DNA from: Sphingomonas sp. Leaf10
Lineage (GTDB): Bacteria; Pseudomonadota; Alphaproteobacteria; Sphingomonadales; Sphingomonadaceae
Length of the DNA: 64,000 bases
NCBI RefSeq assembly: GCF_001421245.1
Contig: NZ_LMKE01000001.1
Span: forward strand, 102,612-166,611
Direction: 5' to 3'
In this document: positions 52,993-62,629 of the stretch, piece by piece
How positions within the stretch are numbered: position 1 is the first letter of the stretch
How the letters are laid out: every line of letters starts with the position of its first letter
Notes under the pieces: model-generated
The model's input: only the letters and a program-made list of their open reading frames with translations
Told to the model about the DNA's origin: nothing
The model's database searches: none
Made by a program: the position numbers and the translations under genes

Positions 52993-54081
52993 ATGACGCA
53001 GTCGACCTTCGCTTTCGAACCCCATGCGACCCCGGTCGCGGCGAGCGAGCGGGCGGCGCGGATCGTAAATCCGGGCTTTGGGCGCGTCTTCACCGACCAT
53101 ATGGCGACGATGCGCTGGTCGGAGGACAAGGGCTGGCACGATGCGAAGATCACCGCGCGCGCCCCGATCGTCATGGACCCCGCTGCCGCCGTCCTCCATT
53201 ATGCGCAGGAAATCTTCGAGGGGCTGAAGGCTTATACGCTGCCCGATGGCGGGGTCGCCCTGTTCCGCGCCGAACAGAATGCGGCCCGCTTCCGCCGATC
53301 GGCGCACCGGCTTGCCATGGCCGAACTGCCCGACGACCTGTTCGTCGCGTCGTGCCGCGAACTCACGCTGGCCGAGCGCGACTGGATTCCGGCCGGGGAG
53401 GGCAGCGCGCTCTATCTCCGTCCGTTCATGATCGCTTCCGAAACCTTCCTCGGCGTGAAGCCGTCGGCGGAATATCTCTATTGCGTCATCGCCTCGGCGG
53501 TCGGCAATTACTGGCCAGGCGGTGCCAAGAGCGTGTCGCTATGGGTGTCGAAGGAATTCACCCGCGCCGCGCCCGGCGGCACCGGCGACGCCAAGTGCGG
53601 CGGCAACTATGCCGCCAGCCTGCTCGCCCAGTCGGAAGCGATCCGGCAGGGCTGCGATCAGGTCGTGTTCCTCGACGCGGTCGAGCGCCGCTGGGTCGAG
53701 GAACTGGGCGGCATGAACATCTTCTTCGTGTTCGACGACGGCACGATGCTGACCCCGCCGCTGACCGGCACGATCCTGCCCGGCATCACCCGCGATTCGA
53801 TCCTGACGCTCGCCCGCGATCAGGGGATCAAAGTTCGCGAGGAACGCTATTCGATCGATCAGTGGCAGGCTGATGCGGCCAGCGGCCGTCTGGTCGAGGC
53901 ATTCGCCTGCGGCACCGCCGCCGTCGTCACCCCAATCGGCAAGGTATCGTCGGCCGATTTCAGCTTCCAGATCGGCGACGGCCAGCCGGGCGAGCGCACG
54001 CAGGCGCTGCTCAAGCAACTGACCGACATCCAGCGCGGTCGCAGCAACGACCCCCACAACTGGATGCAACGCATCGGCTAG
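52993..54081 (+). CDS. ilvE: Branched-chain amino acid aminotransferase
   Basis: 362 aa class IV PLP enzyme (larger BCAT subtype). PLP lysine region GDAKCGGNYAASLLAQ, FEGLKAY at the start and LTPPLTGTILPGITRDSIL. Last step in Leu/Ile/Val synthesis. Start ATG 52993 with GAGG upstream. Confidence 0.95.
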   Translation: MTQSTFAFEPHATPVAASERAARIVNPGFGRVFTDHMATMRWSEDKGWHDAKITARAPIVMDPAAAVLHYAQEIFEGLKAYTLPDGGVALFRAEQNAARFRRSAHRLAMAELPDDLFVASCRELTLAERDWIPAGEGSALYLRPFMIASETFLGVKPSAEYLYCVIASAVGNYWPGGAKSVSLWVSKEFTRAAPGGTGDAKCGGNYAASLLAQSEAIRQGCDQVVFLDAVERRWVEELGGMNIFFVFDDGTMLTPPLTGTILPGITRDSILTLARDQGIKVREERYSIDQWQADAASGRLVEAFACGTAAVVTPIGKVSSADFSFQIGDGQPGERTQALLKQLTDIQRGRSNDPHNWMQRIG

Positions 54082-54086
54082 AAAAG

Positions 54087-54123
54087 CCCTATCCCGCTTG
54101 GGGGAGAGGGTTGGGAGAGGGGA
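54087..54123 (+). repeat. GGGGGAGAGGG-type intergenic repeat after ilvE
   Basis: Purine-rich CTTGGGGGAGAGGGTTGGGAGAGGGG-type tract (in part) common between genes in alphaproteobacteria. Weak hairpin with the preceding CCCT; may aid termination. Confidence 0.35.
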
Positions 54124-54173
54124 AGTGCGGCAAACCCAAGCTATAAGCTATGGGTCAAGCAACCCTCGATCCG

Positions 54174-54719
54174 CTACCTGATAGCCCGCTTGTAATAATG
54201 AAACGGCAGATAGCTGGCCACATGGTCCCAGCCGTCCGCCTGCAAACGTGCGCCATCGCTACCGGTCCCGATCCGGCGGCAATACTCCCACATCCGATCA
54301 CTTGGCCGAAAGATCAGCGTCAACACACCAAGAGCAACCAGTTCATTACCCACGCGTCCTTCCTCGGTCAGGATCCGCATCTCGTTGAACGCCGTGGCAC
54401 CCGTACGCACGAAGGTAGCGCCGTCCGCACCGCCTTCCCCGGCATGGCCTGCCAATCGCCCGAAGCGCTGTTGCGCAGCCTGTTTGCTGATGCCCAACGC
54501 CTCGCCGATTTCGGCCCAACTCATGTCCGCCCGGCGTGCGGCGTCGATCCAGCGGTGAAGCCCCTGCCGCGCCTCATCGGCGACGACATGTGCCGCCACG
54601 ATCGCGGCCGCAAAGTCGCCCTTGCCTTCCCCGGAAAAGGGCGGCTCACGCTCGGCTGCCCAATCCAGCACGATCGATGCCGTCTGCGACCGCAACACCT
54701 GTTCTTCTCGTACCTGCAT
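54174..54719 (-). CDS. HTH DNA-binding regulator
   Basis: 181 aa from ATG at 54719; a TTG at 54734 would start inside the operator array. Central HTH SWAEIGEALGISKQAAQQRFG (~residues 66-86) in a helical N-terminal half, and a less conserved C-terminal ligand-like half with DRMWEYCRRIG and a basic end. No named family. The three-fold operator immediately upstream suggests autoregulation. Confidence 0.7.
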   Translation of the reverse strand: MQVREEQVLRSQTASIVLDWAAEREPPFSGEGKGDFAAAIVAAHVVADEARQGLHRWIDAARRADMSWAEIGEALGISKQAAQQRFGRLAGHAGEGGADGATFVRTGATAFNEMRILTEEGRVGNELVALGVLTLIFRPSDRMWEYCRRIGTGSDGARLQADGWDHVASYLPFHYYKRAIR

Positions 54720-54729
54720 GACACTTGCC

Positions 54730-54793
54730 GTCAACCAAACATTGACGAATAGTCAATCCTTTGTTGACGTCGGAATGTCAAGCCATGGTTGAC
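54730..54793. promoter_or_regulatory. Triple GTCAA-N7-TTGAC operator array
   Basis: Three copies of the same palindrome at 54730-54746, 54752-54768 and 54777-54793, all with a 7-nt spacer, start-to-start 22 and 25 nt. Located between the thiolase stop and the HTH-gene start, so probable binding sites of that HTH protein. Confidence 0.8.
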
Positions 54794-54795
54794 GT

Positions 54796-55974
54796 TTAGA
54801 GCACCTCGAACAATCCGGCCGCGCCCATGCCGCCACCAACGCACATCGTCACGACGACATATTTCGCGCCGCGCCGCTTCCCTTCGATCAGCGCGTGGCC
54901 GGTCATCCGCGCACCCGACATGCCATAGGGATGCCCGATCGAGATCGCGCCGCCATTGACGTTCAGACGGTCGTTGGGGATGCCCAGCACGTCCTGGCAA
55001 TGCAGCACCTGCACCGCGAACGCCTCGTTCAACTCCCACAGTCCGATATCGTCCATGGTCAGGTCGAAGCGTTCGAGCAGCTTCGGCACCGCATAGATCG
55101 GCCCGATGCCCATTTCGTCGGGCTTCGTACCCGCCACCGCCATGCCGACATAGCGACCCAGCGGCTGCAACCCGCGCGCCGACGCGACCGACTCCTCCAT
55201 CAATACGCAGGACGACGACCCGTCCGACAACTGGCTGGCATTGCCCGCGGTGATGACCGCCTGTTCGCCCATCACGGGCTTTAACGACTGCAACCCTTCC
55301 AGCGTCGTGTCGGCGCGATTGCCCTCGTCCTTGGTCAGCGTGACGTCGTGCGTCGACACTTCCTTGGTCGCCTTGTCGACGACGTTCATCGTCGCGGTCA
55401 CCGGCACCAGTTCGGCATCGAACAACCCGGCGGCCTGCGCGGCGGCGGTGCGCTGCTGCGACTGGAGCGCATAGGCGTCCTGCCGGTCGCGCGAGATGCC
55501 ATAGCGCTGGGCGACGATCTCGGCAGTCTGGAGCATCGGCATATAGATATCGCCGTGCATCGCCAGCAATTCGGGGTCGGCCGCGATCCGCATCTGCGGC
55601 GTCTGCACGAGGCTGATCGATTCGACGCCGCCGGCGACACAGATGTCCATGCGGTCATGCACGATCTGTTTGGCGGCGGTGGCGATCGCCATCAGGCCGC
55701 TGGCGCATTGCCGATCGATCGACATGCCCGACACCGTGGTCGGCAACCCGGCACGCAACGCCGCCTGCCGCGCGATATTGCCCGCCTGATGCCCCTGTTG
55801 CAGCGCCGCGCCGTACAGCACGTCGTCGATCTCACCCCCCTCGATCCCTGCGCGCTCGACCGCCGCCCGGATCGATTGCGCGGCCAGCGTCGGTGCGGGC
55901 AGGTTGTTGAACGCCCCGCGATAGGCGCGGCCGATCGGGGTACGGGCGGTCGAAACGATAACGGCTGAGCGCAT
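54796..55974 (-). CDS. Acetyl-CoA C-acyltransferase (thiolase)
   Basis: 392 aa from ATG 55974 (GAGGACC upstream). Catalytic Cys in [11 protein letters not shown], His in [13 protein letters not shown] and Cys in [13 protein letters not shown]. Degradative thiolase II-like length. Next to MaoC hydratase, so fatty-acid or related beta-oxidation. Confidence 0.93.
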   Translation of the reverse strand: MRSAVIVSTARTPIGRAYRGAFNNLPAPTLAAQSIRAAVERAGIEGGEIDDVLYGAALQQGHQAGNIARQAALRAGLPTTVSGMSIDRQCASGLMAIATAAKQIVHDRMDICVAGGVESISLVQTPQMRIAADPELLAMHGDIYMPMLQTAEIVAQRYGISRDRQDAYALQSQQRTAAAQAAGLFDAELVPVTATMNVVDKATKEVSTHDVTLTKDEGNRADTTLEGLQSLKPVMGEQAVITAGNASQLSDGSSSCVLMEESVASARGLQPLGRYVGMAVAGTKPDEMGIGPIYAVPKLLERFDLTMDDIGLWELNEAFAVQVLHCQDVLGIPNDRLNVNGGAISIGHPYGMSGARMTGHALIEGKRRGAKYVVVTMCVGGGMGAAGLFEVL

Positions 55975-55988
55975 GATGGTCCTCGGTT

Positions 55989-56444
55989 TTAGGTGAAGAT
56001 CTGGCTGATCCATTCGGCGATCAGCGCGGGTTGGTCGCTACCGTCGACCTCGACGGCATAGGTGATGGTCTGCTGCCACTGGCCAGGCCGCTTCTGGTCG
56101 AGCGCGGCCAGCGTGAAGCGTCCGCGGATGCGCGATCCCGACCGCACCGGCCGCACGAACCGCACCCGGTTGCCGCCATAGTTCACGCCCATCAACGCAC
56201 CGGCCATCGTCGGCATCCCGCTGCTCGCCGCCAGCTTCGGCATCAGCGACAGCAGCAGGAAGCCATGCGCGATCGTGCCGCCGAACGGCGTCGCGGCGGC
56301 GGCCACGGGATCGACATGGATGAACTGGTGATCGTCGGTCGCATCGGCAAAGGCGGTGATCCGCGCCTGGTCAAGCGTCATCCAGTCGGACAGCCATTCG
56401 CTGCCGATCCGGTCCGCCATCGCCTCCGCCGTGATCGCCGTCAC
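55989..56444 (-). CDS. MaoC-like (R)-specific enoyl-CoA hydratase
   Basis: 151 aa from GTG 56444 (GGAGAGGGCG upstream). Hot-dog fold with active-site [12 protein letters not shown] (Asp/His dyad) and [12 protein letters not shown]. 14 nt from the thiolase gene; hydrates enoyl-CoA in the same pathway. Confidence 0.9.
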   Translation of the reverse strand: MTAITAEAMADRIGSEWLSDWMTLDQARITAFADATDDHQFIHVDPVAAAATPFGGTIAHGFLLLSLMPKLAASSGMPTMAGALMGVNYGGNRVRFVRPVRSGSRIRGRFTLAALDQKRPGQWQQTITYAVEVDGSDQPALIAEWISQIFT

Positions 56445-56569
56445 CGCCCTCTCCCATATTCGGGCGAAGCATAGCGGCACGATCGGCGTCATCGCAAGCG
56501 TGAACACACCGAAACCGGGAAAGTGGTGGTATTAACGTCCCGTCGACCCAAACCCTATGTTCGAAAAAT

Positions 56570-57721
56570 TCAGCGTGCCGCAGGGGCAGGGTCCACGATC
56601 GACCCATCGGCCCGCGCCGTCATATTGACCTGCGTCGGATAGGCGATCTCGATCCCCTCGGCATTGAAACGCCGCAGGATGGCGATGCCGACCGCGGTCC
56701 GCCCGTCATAGAAGGCGGCATAATCGACGCCCGGCGAATCGAAGATCAGTTCGAAATCTAGGCTCGACGCGCCGAAGCCGACAAAGCCGCAGCGGACGAA
56801 CACGCGCTGCTCCGCCTCGACGATCTCGCGCAGCATCGCCGGGATCCGTGCACAGACGTCCGGATCGGTCTGATAGGTGACGCCGATCACGAACGAGGCA
56901 CGGCGATGTTCGCGCCGGCTGTTGTTGGTGATTTCCTTGTCGAGCAGGTTCTTGTTTGAAATGATCCGCTCTTCGCCGGTGATCGATCGGATGCGCGTCG
57001 ATTTCAGCCCGATTTCGGCGATCGACCCATTGGTCTGGTCGTAGCTGACATTGTCGCCGCGCCGGAACGGCTTGTCGAATATGATCGACAGCGCCGCGAA
57101 CAGATCGGCGAAAATCCCCTGCGCCGCCAGACCGATGGCGATGCCGCCGACTCCCAGCCCCGCGACCAGACCGGTGACGTTCACCCCCAGATTGTCGAGC
57201 ACGACGATCAGCGCGACCGAAAACAACGCAAAGGTGACCAGCAACCGGATCAGCCCCATCGCCGATGCCAGCGCCTCGCCGTGATAATGGTCGCTTGCCG
57301 TCCGCCGCTCGACCACGCCCAGGATCACTTCGCGCGCCCAGATCGCCGCCTGGAACACGGCGGCGACGGTGAACAGGAACTCGATCGTCGCGGTCACCAT
57401 CGGCGGCGCGCTGGCATAGCCGTCGACCAGCTTGGCGGCGAGCATGACCATGAAGAAGACACTGGTCCGCGCCACCGCCCGTCCGGCGACGGTCCCCCAT
57501 CCGGCGCGATCGTTGCGACACAGCCGTACGCCCCAGCGACGCACGACCAGAAGCACGACGACGATCGCCGCACCAACGCCCAGCGCCACCAACACCTGCA
57601 ACCAGTTGTCGGCGATCCACCGCGCACTGTCCTGGAACAGCAGCCGTGCCTGCGCCTGCGCCTGATCGGCGTTGAAACTCTTCTCGACCGTCGCGGCGGG
57701 CGAGGTGGTATTGACGGTCAT
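56570..57721 (-). CDS. MscS-type mechanosensitive channel
   Basis: 383 aa. Several TM helices (~residues 40-60, 85-105, 160-180, 190-210), pore-lining TM3 GLVAGLGVGGIAIGLAAQG and the beta-domain start FDKPFRRGDNV. C-terminal cytoplasmic vestibule region present. 9 nt after the topoisomerase gene. Confidence 0.9.
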   Translation of the reverse strand: MTVNTTSPAATVEKSFNADQAQAQARLLFQDSARWIADNWLQVLVALGVGAAIVVVLLVVRRWGVRLCRNDRAGWGTVAGRAVARTSVFFMVMLAAKLVDGYASAPPMVTATIEFLFTVAAVFQAAIWAREVILGVVERRTASDHYHGEALASAMGLIRLLVTFALFSVALIVVLDNLGVNVTGLVAGLGVGGIAIGLAAQGIFADLFAALSIIFDKPFRRGDNVSYDQTNGSIAEIGLKSTRIRSITGEERIISNKNLLDKEITNNSRREHRRASFVIGVTYQTDPDVCARIPAMLREIVEAEQRVFVRCGFVGFGASSLDFELIFDSPGVDYAAFYDGRTAVGIAILRRFNAEGIEIAYPTQVNMTARADGSIVDPAPAAR

Positions 57722-57730
57722 GCAATCCTT

Positions 57731-58759
57731 TCAGGCGGCTTCGGCGACCTTGGCCTGCGTTTCGAGCAGCGCGATCAGCCCGCGTTCGTGCCGGCTGAGA
57801 TGTTTGGCGGTGCGGGGCAGGCGCAGCGTTTCGCGAAACGCACTCTGTCCGTCCTTGACCAGATCGATCAGCAATGGGTGGACATAGGATTTGCGCGCGA
57901 TCGCGGGCGTATTGCCCAGCGCGTCTACGACCGGCCCCAGCATCGTCTTCAAGCTGATGTCGTGTTCCGCCTCGGCCAGCGAGGTGAACGCCAGCACGCT
58001 CGCCCCCCAGGTCCGGAAATGCTTGGCGGTGAAGTCGTCCCCCATCGCCTCTCGTATATAGGCGTTGACGTCGTTGGAGGTGACCGGATGCGTCTCCCCC
58101 TCGGCATCGACCCAGCGGAACAGATGCTGCCCCGGCAGATCCTGGCACTTGCGCACGAAACTGGCGAGCGAACGGTCGGTGATGGTCAGCACCCGCAGCT
58201 TTCCCGACTTCGCCTTATATTGCAGTTTCAGGCTTGTGCCGGTCAGCTTGGCGTGACGCTTGCGCAGCGTCGTCGCGCCGAAACTCTTGTTGACCCGCGC
58301 ATAGCCTTCATTGCCGACGCGCACCCGACCCAGATCGAGCAGCCGCACGACCGCCGCCACCGCCCGCTCGCGCGACAATGCGCGCTTCGCCAGATCGCGC
58401 TCGACCTGTGCGCGCAGCTTGGGCAGCGCGTGGCCGAACGCGGCGCAGCGATCATATTTCGCCGTCTCCTGCGCCTCGCGGAAATCGGGGTGATAGCGAT
58501 ATTGCTTGCGGCCCTTGTCGTCCCATCCGATCGCCTGAATATGGCCGGAAGGGTCCGGGCAATACCATGCGTCGCGATAGGCGGGGGGCAGGCCGATGGC
58601 GTTTAGCCGATCGATTTCGTCGCGATCGGTAATGCGGTCGCCGTCCGCGTCATAATAGCCCCATCCGCGCGTCAGCTTCTTGCGGGTGATGCCGCTCGCC
58701 TCGCAATCGGAAAAGTTGCAGCCGGCGGGGCAGGGCAGGTCGTCTTCGGCTGGTTCCAT
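57731..58759 (-). CDS. DNA topoisomerase IB
   Basis: 342 aa bacterial/poxvirus-type enzyme that relaxes DNA via a tyrosine link. Catalytic set: RVGNEGYARVNKSFGATTLRK-like core (quoted in part), KHFRTWGAS arginine and the nucleophile in ARKSYVHP (Tyr). Complete. Confidence 0.94.
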   Translation of the reverse strand: MEPAEDDLPCPAGCNFSDCEASGITRKKLTRGWGYYDADGDRITDRDEIDRLNAIGLPPAYRDAWYCPDPSGHIQAIGWDDKGRKQYRYHPDFREAQETAKYDRCAAFGHALPKLRAQVERDLAKRALSRERAVAAVVRLLDLGRVRVGNEGYARVNKSFGATTLRKRHAKLTGTSLKLQYKAKSGKLRVLTITDRSLASFVRKCQDLPGQHLFRWVDAEGETHPVTSNDVNAYIREAMGDDFTAKHFRTWGASVLAFTSLAEAEHDISLKTMLGPVVDALGNTPAIARKSYVHPLLIDLVKDGQSAFRETLRLPRTAKHLSRHERGLIALLETQAKVAEAA

Positions 58760-58864
58760 CGGGCTATCCCTGCAGATGTCCCGATCAATGTTCGGCTCGT
58801 CGCTTCGTTCCGGAACCCGCCCGTTGCCAGCCGGTTAGGGCCGGACCGTAACAGGAGATTACCG

Positions 58865-59419
58865 ATGGCCGACCTCGCCAATGCCCGCGTGCTGATCCTC
58901 GCCGCCGACGGGTTCGAGGAATCCGAACTGTTCGACCCGCGTCAGGCGCTGCTCGACGCCGGGGCGCAGGTGACGCTCGCCTCGATCAAGACCGATCCAA
59001 TTCAGGGCGTCGTCAACGACAGTGAAAAGGCGCGGACGATTACCCCCGACCTGACACTCGACGATGTCGATACCGAGCAATTCGACGCGCTGCTGCTGCC
59101 CGGCGGCGTCGGCAATCCCGACAAGATGCGCATGGAGGAACGCGCGGTCGAGATTGTCAGCGAGTTCATGGACGACGACAAGGTCGTCGCCGCCATCTGT
59201 CACGCACCCTGGCTGCTGGTCGAGGCGGATGTGGTCGACGGCCGACGCGTGACCAGCTGGCCCTCGGTGCGCACCGACCTCGAAAATGCCGGCGCCGAAG
59301 TGGTCGACGAACAGGTCGTCATCGACGGCAATCTCATCACCAGCCGCAAGCCCGACGACATCCCCGCCTTTTCGAAGGCGATGATCGAGGCGATCGAAAG
59401 CGAACTGGCCGAAGCGTAA
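58865..59419 (+). CDS. DJ-1/PfpI family protein
   Basis: 184 aa. Reactive cysteine elbow in VVAAICHAPWLLVEA, FEESEL near the start and PGGVGNPDKMR. Likely deglycase/protease-like stress protein. AGGAG ribosome-binding site upstream; followed by a hairpin terminator. Confidence 0.93.
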   Translation: MADLANARVLILAADGFEESELFDPRQALLDAGAQVTLASIKTDPIQGVVNDSEKARTITPDLTLDDVDTEQFDALLLPGGVGNPDKMRMEERAVEIVSEFMDDDKVVAAICHAPWLLVEADVVDGRRVTSWPSVRTDLENAGAEVVDEQVVIDGNLITSRKPDDIPAFSKAMIEAIESELAEA

Positions 59420-59425
59420 GGGGAG

Positions 59426-59447
59426 GGGGCGGAGCAACCTCCGCCCC
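59426..59447 (+). terminator. GC-rich hairpin after the DJ-1/PfpI gene
   Basis: GGGGCGGAG / CTCCGCCCC with CAAC loop, nine base pairs, 6 nt after the stop. No T-tract follows, so termination strength is uncertain. Confidence 0.55.
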
Positions 59448-59595
59448 GCCACCCCGGTCTCCCCTTCTTTCCAACCCATGCGGAAGCGGAATCCCGCATC
59501 AGGCGGAGATCGCCGCTATCTACCTTGCCCGTACCCCTAATTACCGGCGCGACGTCCGCAACGATCCCGTCCACCTCGGGCACAACAAGCCGACG

Positions 59596-60651
59596 TTACG
59601 CCACCGCCACCCGTCGCCGATCCCACAACCGATTGACCCACGCCTGCGCCGGCCGCTCGACATAGCGATACAGCACCTCCGACGACACGATCACCGCCAC
59701 CAGATACAGCCCAAGCACCCAGACCGGCGCCGCCGCCGCATCGGCCACGAACACCAGCTTGAACACGAACCACAACAGGAAATGGCCGAGATAGGTCGCA
59801 TAGCTGATCTCGCCCAGCCGATGGACCGGCCACCATTCCAGCGGGTTGCCGCGCCGGTTCGACAGGATACCGCACGCCAGCAAAAGGCACGCCAGCGCGG
59901 GCGGCAGGGCATAGGCTTCGGGGAGCAGCTTCAGCCCCCACCCGACGACAAGCGTCCCCGCCAACAGCACCGCCATCCCGGCAGTCGCATCATGCTGTCG
60001 CCACCGCACCCACAACGCCCCGATCGCCGTCCCCGCCGCGAACTGGATCACGCACCGCGCCACCGCAAAGCGGCGCAGGTCGGCGCCCAGCCCGTCCTGC
60101 CCGGCAAAGGGCAGCAATCCGAACAGCAGCACCGCAATCACCGCGACCAGTGCCCAGCTCGGCACGCGCCGCCAGTCGATCGTCATCGCCAGCACCGGGA
60201 ACAGCAGGTACACTGCCGACTCCGCCGAAATCGACCAGGCCGGGTCGTTCCACGCCAGCGGCTCGACGAAGCCCCAGCTTTGCAACAGCACGATATGCAA
60301 CGGCAATTCGGCAAAGGGAAAGCGGTCGATATTGCGCCCGCTCGCCGCCAGCACGATCGCCAGCAACACCGCGCACCCCAGCACGAACAGGTGCAGCGGC
60401 CAGATGCGCGCCATCCGTTTCCACAGGAACCGTCCGGCCTCGGCAAAGCCGCGCTCCCGGAACCGCTGTCCCCATGACAGCCAGATTACGAACCCCGACA
60501 GCAGGAAGAAGAAATCGACGGCCAGATAGCCCTTGGCGATCGCCGATTCGATCGCCGGGTGCAGCACGCCCATCGACCCGCGCAGGTGGAAGAACACCAC
60601 CCACCATGCCGCGACCCCGCGCGCGCCGGTCAGCGCCTTCAACTCGTTCAT
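59596..60651 (-). CDS. Acyltransferase family 3 membrane protein
   Basis: 351 aa with about ten TM helices. Begins LKALTGARGVAAWWVVFFHL (the conserved R and H of acyl_transf_3 sugar O-acyltransferases). ATGA overlap with the O-ligase-like gene, so it probably acetylates the same polysaccharide or glycoprotein. Confidence 0.9.
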   Translation of the reverse strand: MNELKALTGARGVAAWWVVFFHLRGSMGVLHPAIESAIAKGYLAVDFFFLLSGFVIWLSWGQRFRERGFAEAGRFLWKRMARIWPLHLFVLGCAVLLAIVLAASGRNIDRFPFAELPLHIVLLQSWGFVEPLAWNDPAWSISAESAVYLLFPVLAMTIDWRRVPSWALVAVIAVLLFGLLPFAGQDGLGADLRRFAVARCVIQFAAGTAIGALWVRWRQHDATAGMAVLLAGTLVVGWGLKLLPEAYALPPALACLLLACGILSNRRGNPLEWWPVHRLGEISYATYLGHFLLWFVFKLVFVADAAAAPVWVLGLYLVAVIVSSEVLYRYVERPAQAWVNRLWDRRRVAVA

Positions 60652-62009
60652 GCCGCGATCGTCCCCGCCTTACGCCGTTGCAGCGGTCGCCACGCCGCGT
60701 CGGCCCGTTTACGCGCCAGATAGGTGTCGAGGCCGATCTGCGCGCCGATCAGCATGAAGACGAATGGTTGAAAAGCGATGGCGATGAAGTTCGCGCCGAA
60801 CAGATAGACGATATGCCCGTTCTGGAGCGCGGCGGCGAGCGGCACGACCCATACGTCTTCCGCGTCCGCGTCCGCCTTCGCATAGCGGCGTCGCAGCACC
60901 TCCATCCGGAACAGCCCGCCCAGATTGATCGCCAGCCACAGCATCAGCCCCGGCCAGCCCTGTTCGCCGAGCATCTCGAAATAGGCCGAGTGATAGGCGC
61001 GCGCCTTGTCGACCTCGGTGCTGCGCTCGACCGTCTGGTTGCCCGCTTCGCCGACCACCGCGACCTTTTCATAGCGGATGCGGTTTTGCAGGAAGGCGTT
61101 GAAGCCGCCGCCGAACGGGTTCTGCTTCACATAGTCGAGCGTCCACGCCCATACCGCCAGCCGCGTCGACGCCGATGCGTCCGCCTGATAGGTGCCGATC
61201 GTCTCCATCCGCTGGGTAAAGGCGGAGGGGAGGAAGGGCAGCGCCAGCACGCCCGCCGCTCCGGCCAGCGCCAGATAGGTCAGCCGCCGCTTGACGTCGC
61301 GTAAGCTCAGCACGCCCAGCAGGCCGATGCAGAGCAGTCCGGTCCGCGTCGACGTCCCGACCGGGATCAGCAGGCACGAAAAGATGAGGGCATAGCAAAA
61401 GGTCCGCACCCGCCAGTCGGGGGCGAACACCGTACCGAATTGGCTGAACCACAGGATCAACGGGATGATGGCGATCGCCACGGTCGAGATCGTCGACCCT
61501 TCGTACAGCCCGGCATTGTTCGACACCATCAGGTTCAGCTCGCCATAGCCGCCGCCCGACCCCAGCGTCTTGATCCCGCCGACGATGATGATCGACGCCG
61601 CCGACAATATCATGAACAGCAGCAGCGATTCGATGCGCAGCTTGGTCCGCAGGGTGAGGGGGAGGAAGATGGCGAACGCCAGCGCCTTCCACACCCATTC
61701 CCACTTATACTGCGCATCGACCGGGAAATCGGCGGTCTTCGTCGTCCACAGGCAGTAGAACAGCAGGGCCAGCATCAGCATCTGGCGCGGTGCGAACCGC
61801 GTGTCGCGCTTGTCGTCGACCGCGATCCACGCGACCACCGACATGCCGGCGGCAATCAGCGAAATCGGCACCGAATTCAGCAGGATATAGGTCAGCCGCT
61901 GCGGCGAGACGATGTCGATGTAGACATAGGTGAGCACGAACACGAACGGCCGCCGAAACCCGGCAGCGAACAGCGCACACAGGAAAGCGACAAATACAAG
62001 ATCACGCAC
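60648..62009 (-). CDS. Putative O-glycosylation ligase, exosortase A system type (Wzy/O-antigen ligase-like)
   Basis: 453 aa from a GTG. Ten or so TM helices; central SNNAGLYEGSTISTVAI and the periplasmic-loop KARAYHSAYFEMLGEQGWPGL motif typical of the ligase family (Wzy_C). The N-terminal FAAGFRRPFVFVLTYVYIDIVSPQ is shared by exosortase A-associated ligases. GTGA-type overlap with a 46-aa gene upstream; followed by the acyltransferase. Confidence 0.88.
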   Translation of the reverse strand: MRDLVFVAFLCALFAAGFRRPFVFVLTYVYIDIVSPQRLTYILLNSVPISLIAAGMSVVAWIAVDDKRDTRFAPRQMLMLALLFYCLWTTKTADFPVDAQYKWEWVWKALAFAIFLPLTLRTKLRIESLLLFMILSAASIIIVGGIKTLGSGGGYGELNLMVSNNAGLYEGSTISTVAIAIIPLILWFSQFGTVFAPDWRVRTFCYALIFSCLLIPVGTSTRTGLLCIGLLGVLSLRDVKRRLTYLALAGAAGVLALPFLPSAFTQRMETIGTYQADASASTRLAVWAWTLDYVKQNPFGGGFNAFLQNRIRYEKVAVVGEAGNQTVERSTEVDKARAYHSAYFEMLGEQGWPGLMLWLAINLGGLFRMEVLRRRYAKADADAEDVWVVPLAAALQNGHIVYLFGANFIAIAFQPFVFMLIGAQIGLDTYLARKRADAAWRPLQRRKAGTIAA

Positions 62010-62142
62010 CCGGGCGTCTGCCCCGCTTGACCCGGGCCTTGGCCGGCTCGGCCTCGCGATCCAGATCGTCCCGCCGCAACAGCCGCCACACCGCCAGCAG
62101 CATCAGGAAATGGGTAAGGCCCAGCGAGAAATTGTCGATCAT
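62002..62142 (-). CDS. Small 46-aa membrane-associated protein upstream of the ligase
   Basis: ATG at 62142, product MIDNFSLGLTHFLMLLAVWR followed by a basic, charged tail (LRRDDLDREAEPAKARVKRGRR). One short TM helix. Its stop overlaps the ligase GTG, showing translational coupling. Too short for family assignment. Confidence 0.55.
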   Translation of the reverse strand: MIDNFSLGLTHFLMLLAVWRLLRRDDLDREAEPAKARVKRGRRPGA

Positions 62143-62197
62143 CAGCCAGCCCCTTCCACCTTCGCCGCCACCATAGACCGGCGAAGTTGCTGCGACG

Positions 62198-62629
62198 TTA
62201 AGCGCGATGCGGGGAAGGGGCCAGCGCCGGGCACGATCTCGGCAACACGACGTCCGGACTGCACGTCAGCCCGCGTACCAGAACACGTCGACCACCATCC
62301 GCCACCGCCACGCAGAGCGCAGCCTTCGCCGCCACCAGTACTGCCCCCGCCAGCATGTCCTTGATCGCGCCGATCTCCGGATGCCGCGCCGGATGCAGCA
62401 GGTCGATTACGCCCTCCAGCGCCGAATTGACCAACTCCAGCGCGAGCACGATTGCGACCGTTACCCCGACCAGTCCCCACCAGATCGGCGAAGGCCGGAG
62501 GACGACCAGCGTCAGCAGCACCGCCGCCGCAAATCCCAGATGGCTGCGAAAGCTCGCCTCGCGTCGCCATGCCGTCCGTAGCCCCGCCATCGCGAAGCCC
62601 AACCGTTCCCGTAGCGGCCGCCCCTTCAT
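62198..62629 (-). CDS. dgkA: Diacylglycerol kinase
   Basis: 143 aa. Three TM helices and the DgkA signature ELVNSALEGVIDLL / HPEIGAIKDMLAGAV. Recycles diacylglycerol to phosphatidate. The last ~35 residues (LVRGLTCSPD...) extend past the usual C-terminus. 4-nt overlap with the antiporter gene upstream. Confidence 0.92.
   Translation of the reverse strand: MKGRPLRERLGFAMAGLRTAWRREASFRSHLGFAAAVLLTLVVLRPSPIWWGLVGVTVAIVLALELVNSALEGVIDLLHPARHPEIGAIKDMLAGAVLVAAKAALCVAVADGGRRVLVRGLTCSPDVVLPRSCPALAPSPHRA

Noticed and set aside
57281..58606. 441-codon frame opposite mscS and topoisomerase IB
   Set aside because: It covers two well-supported genes on the other strand and shows no recognisable motif.
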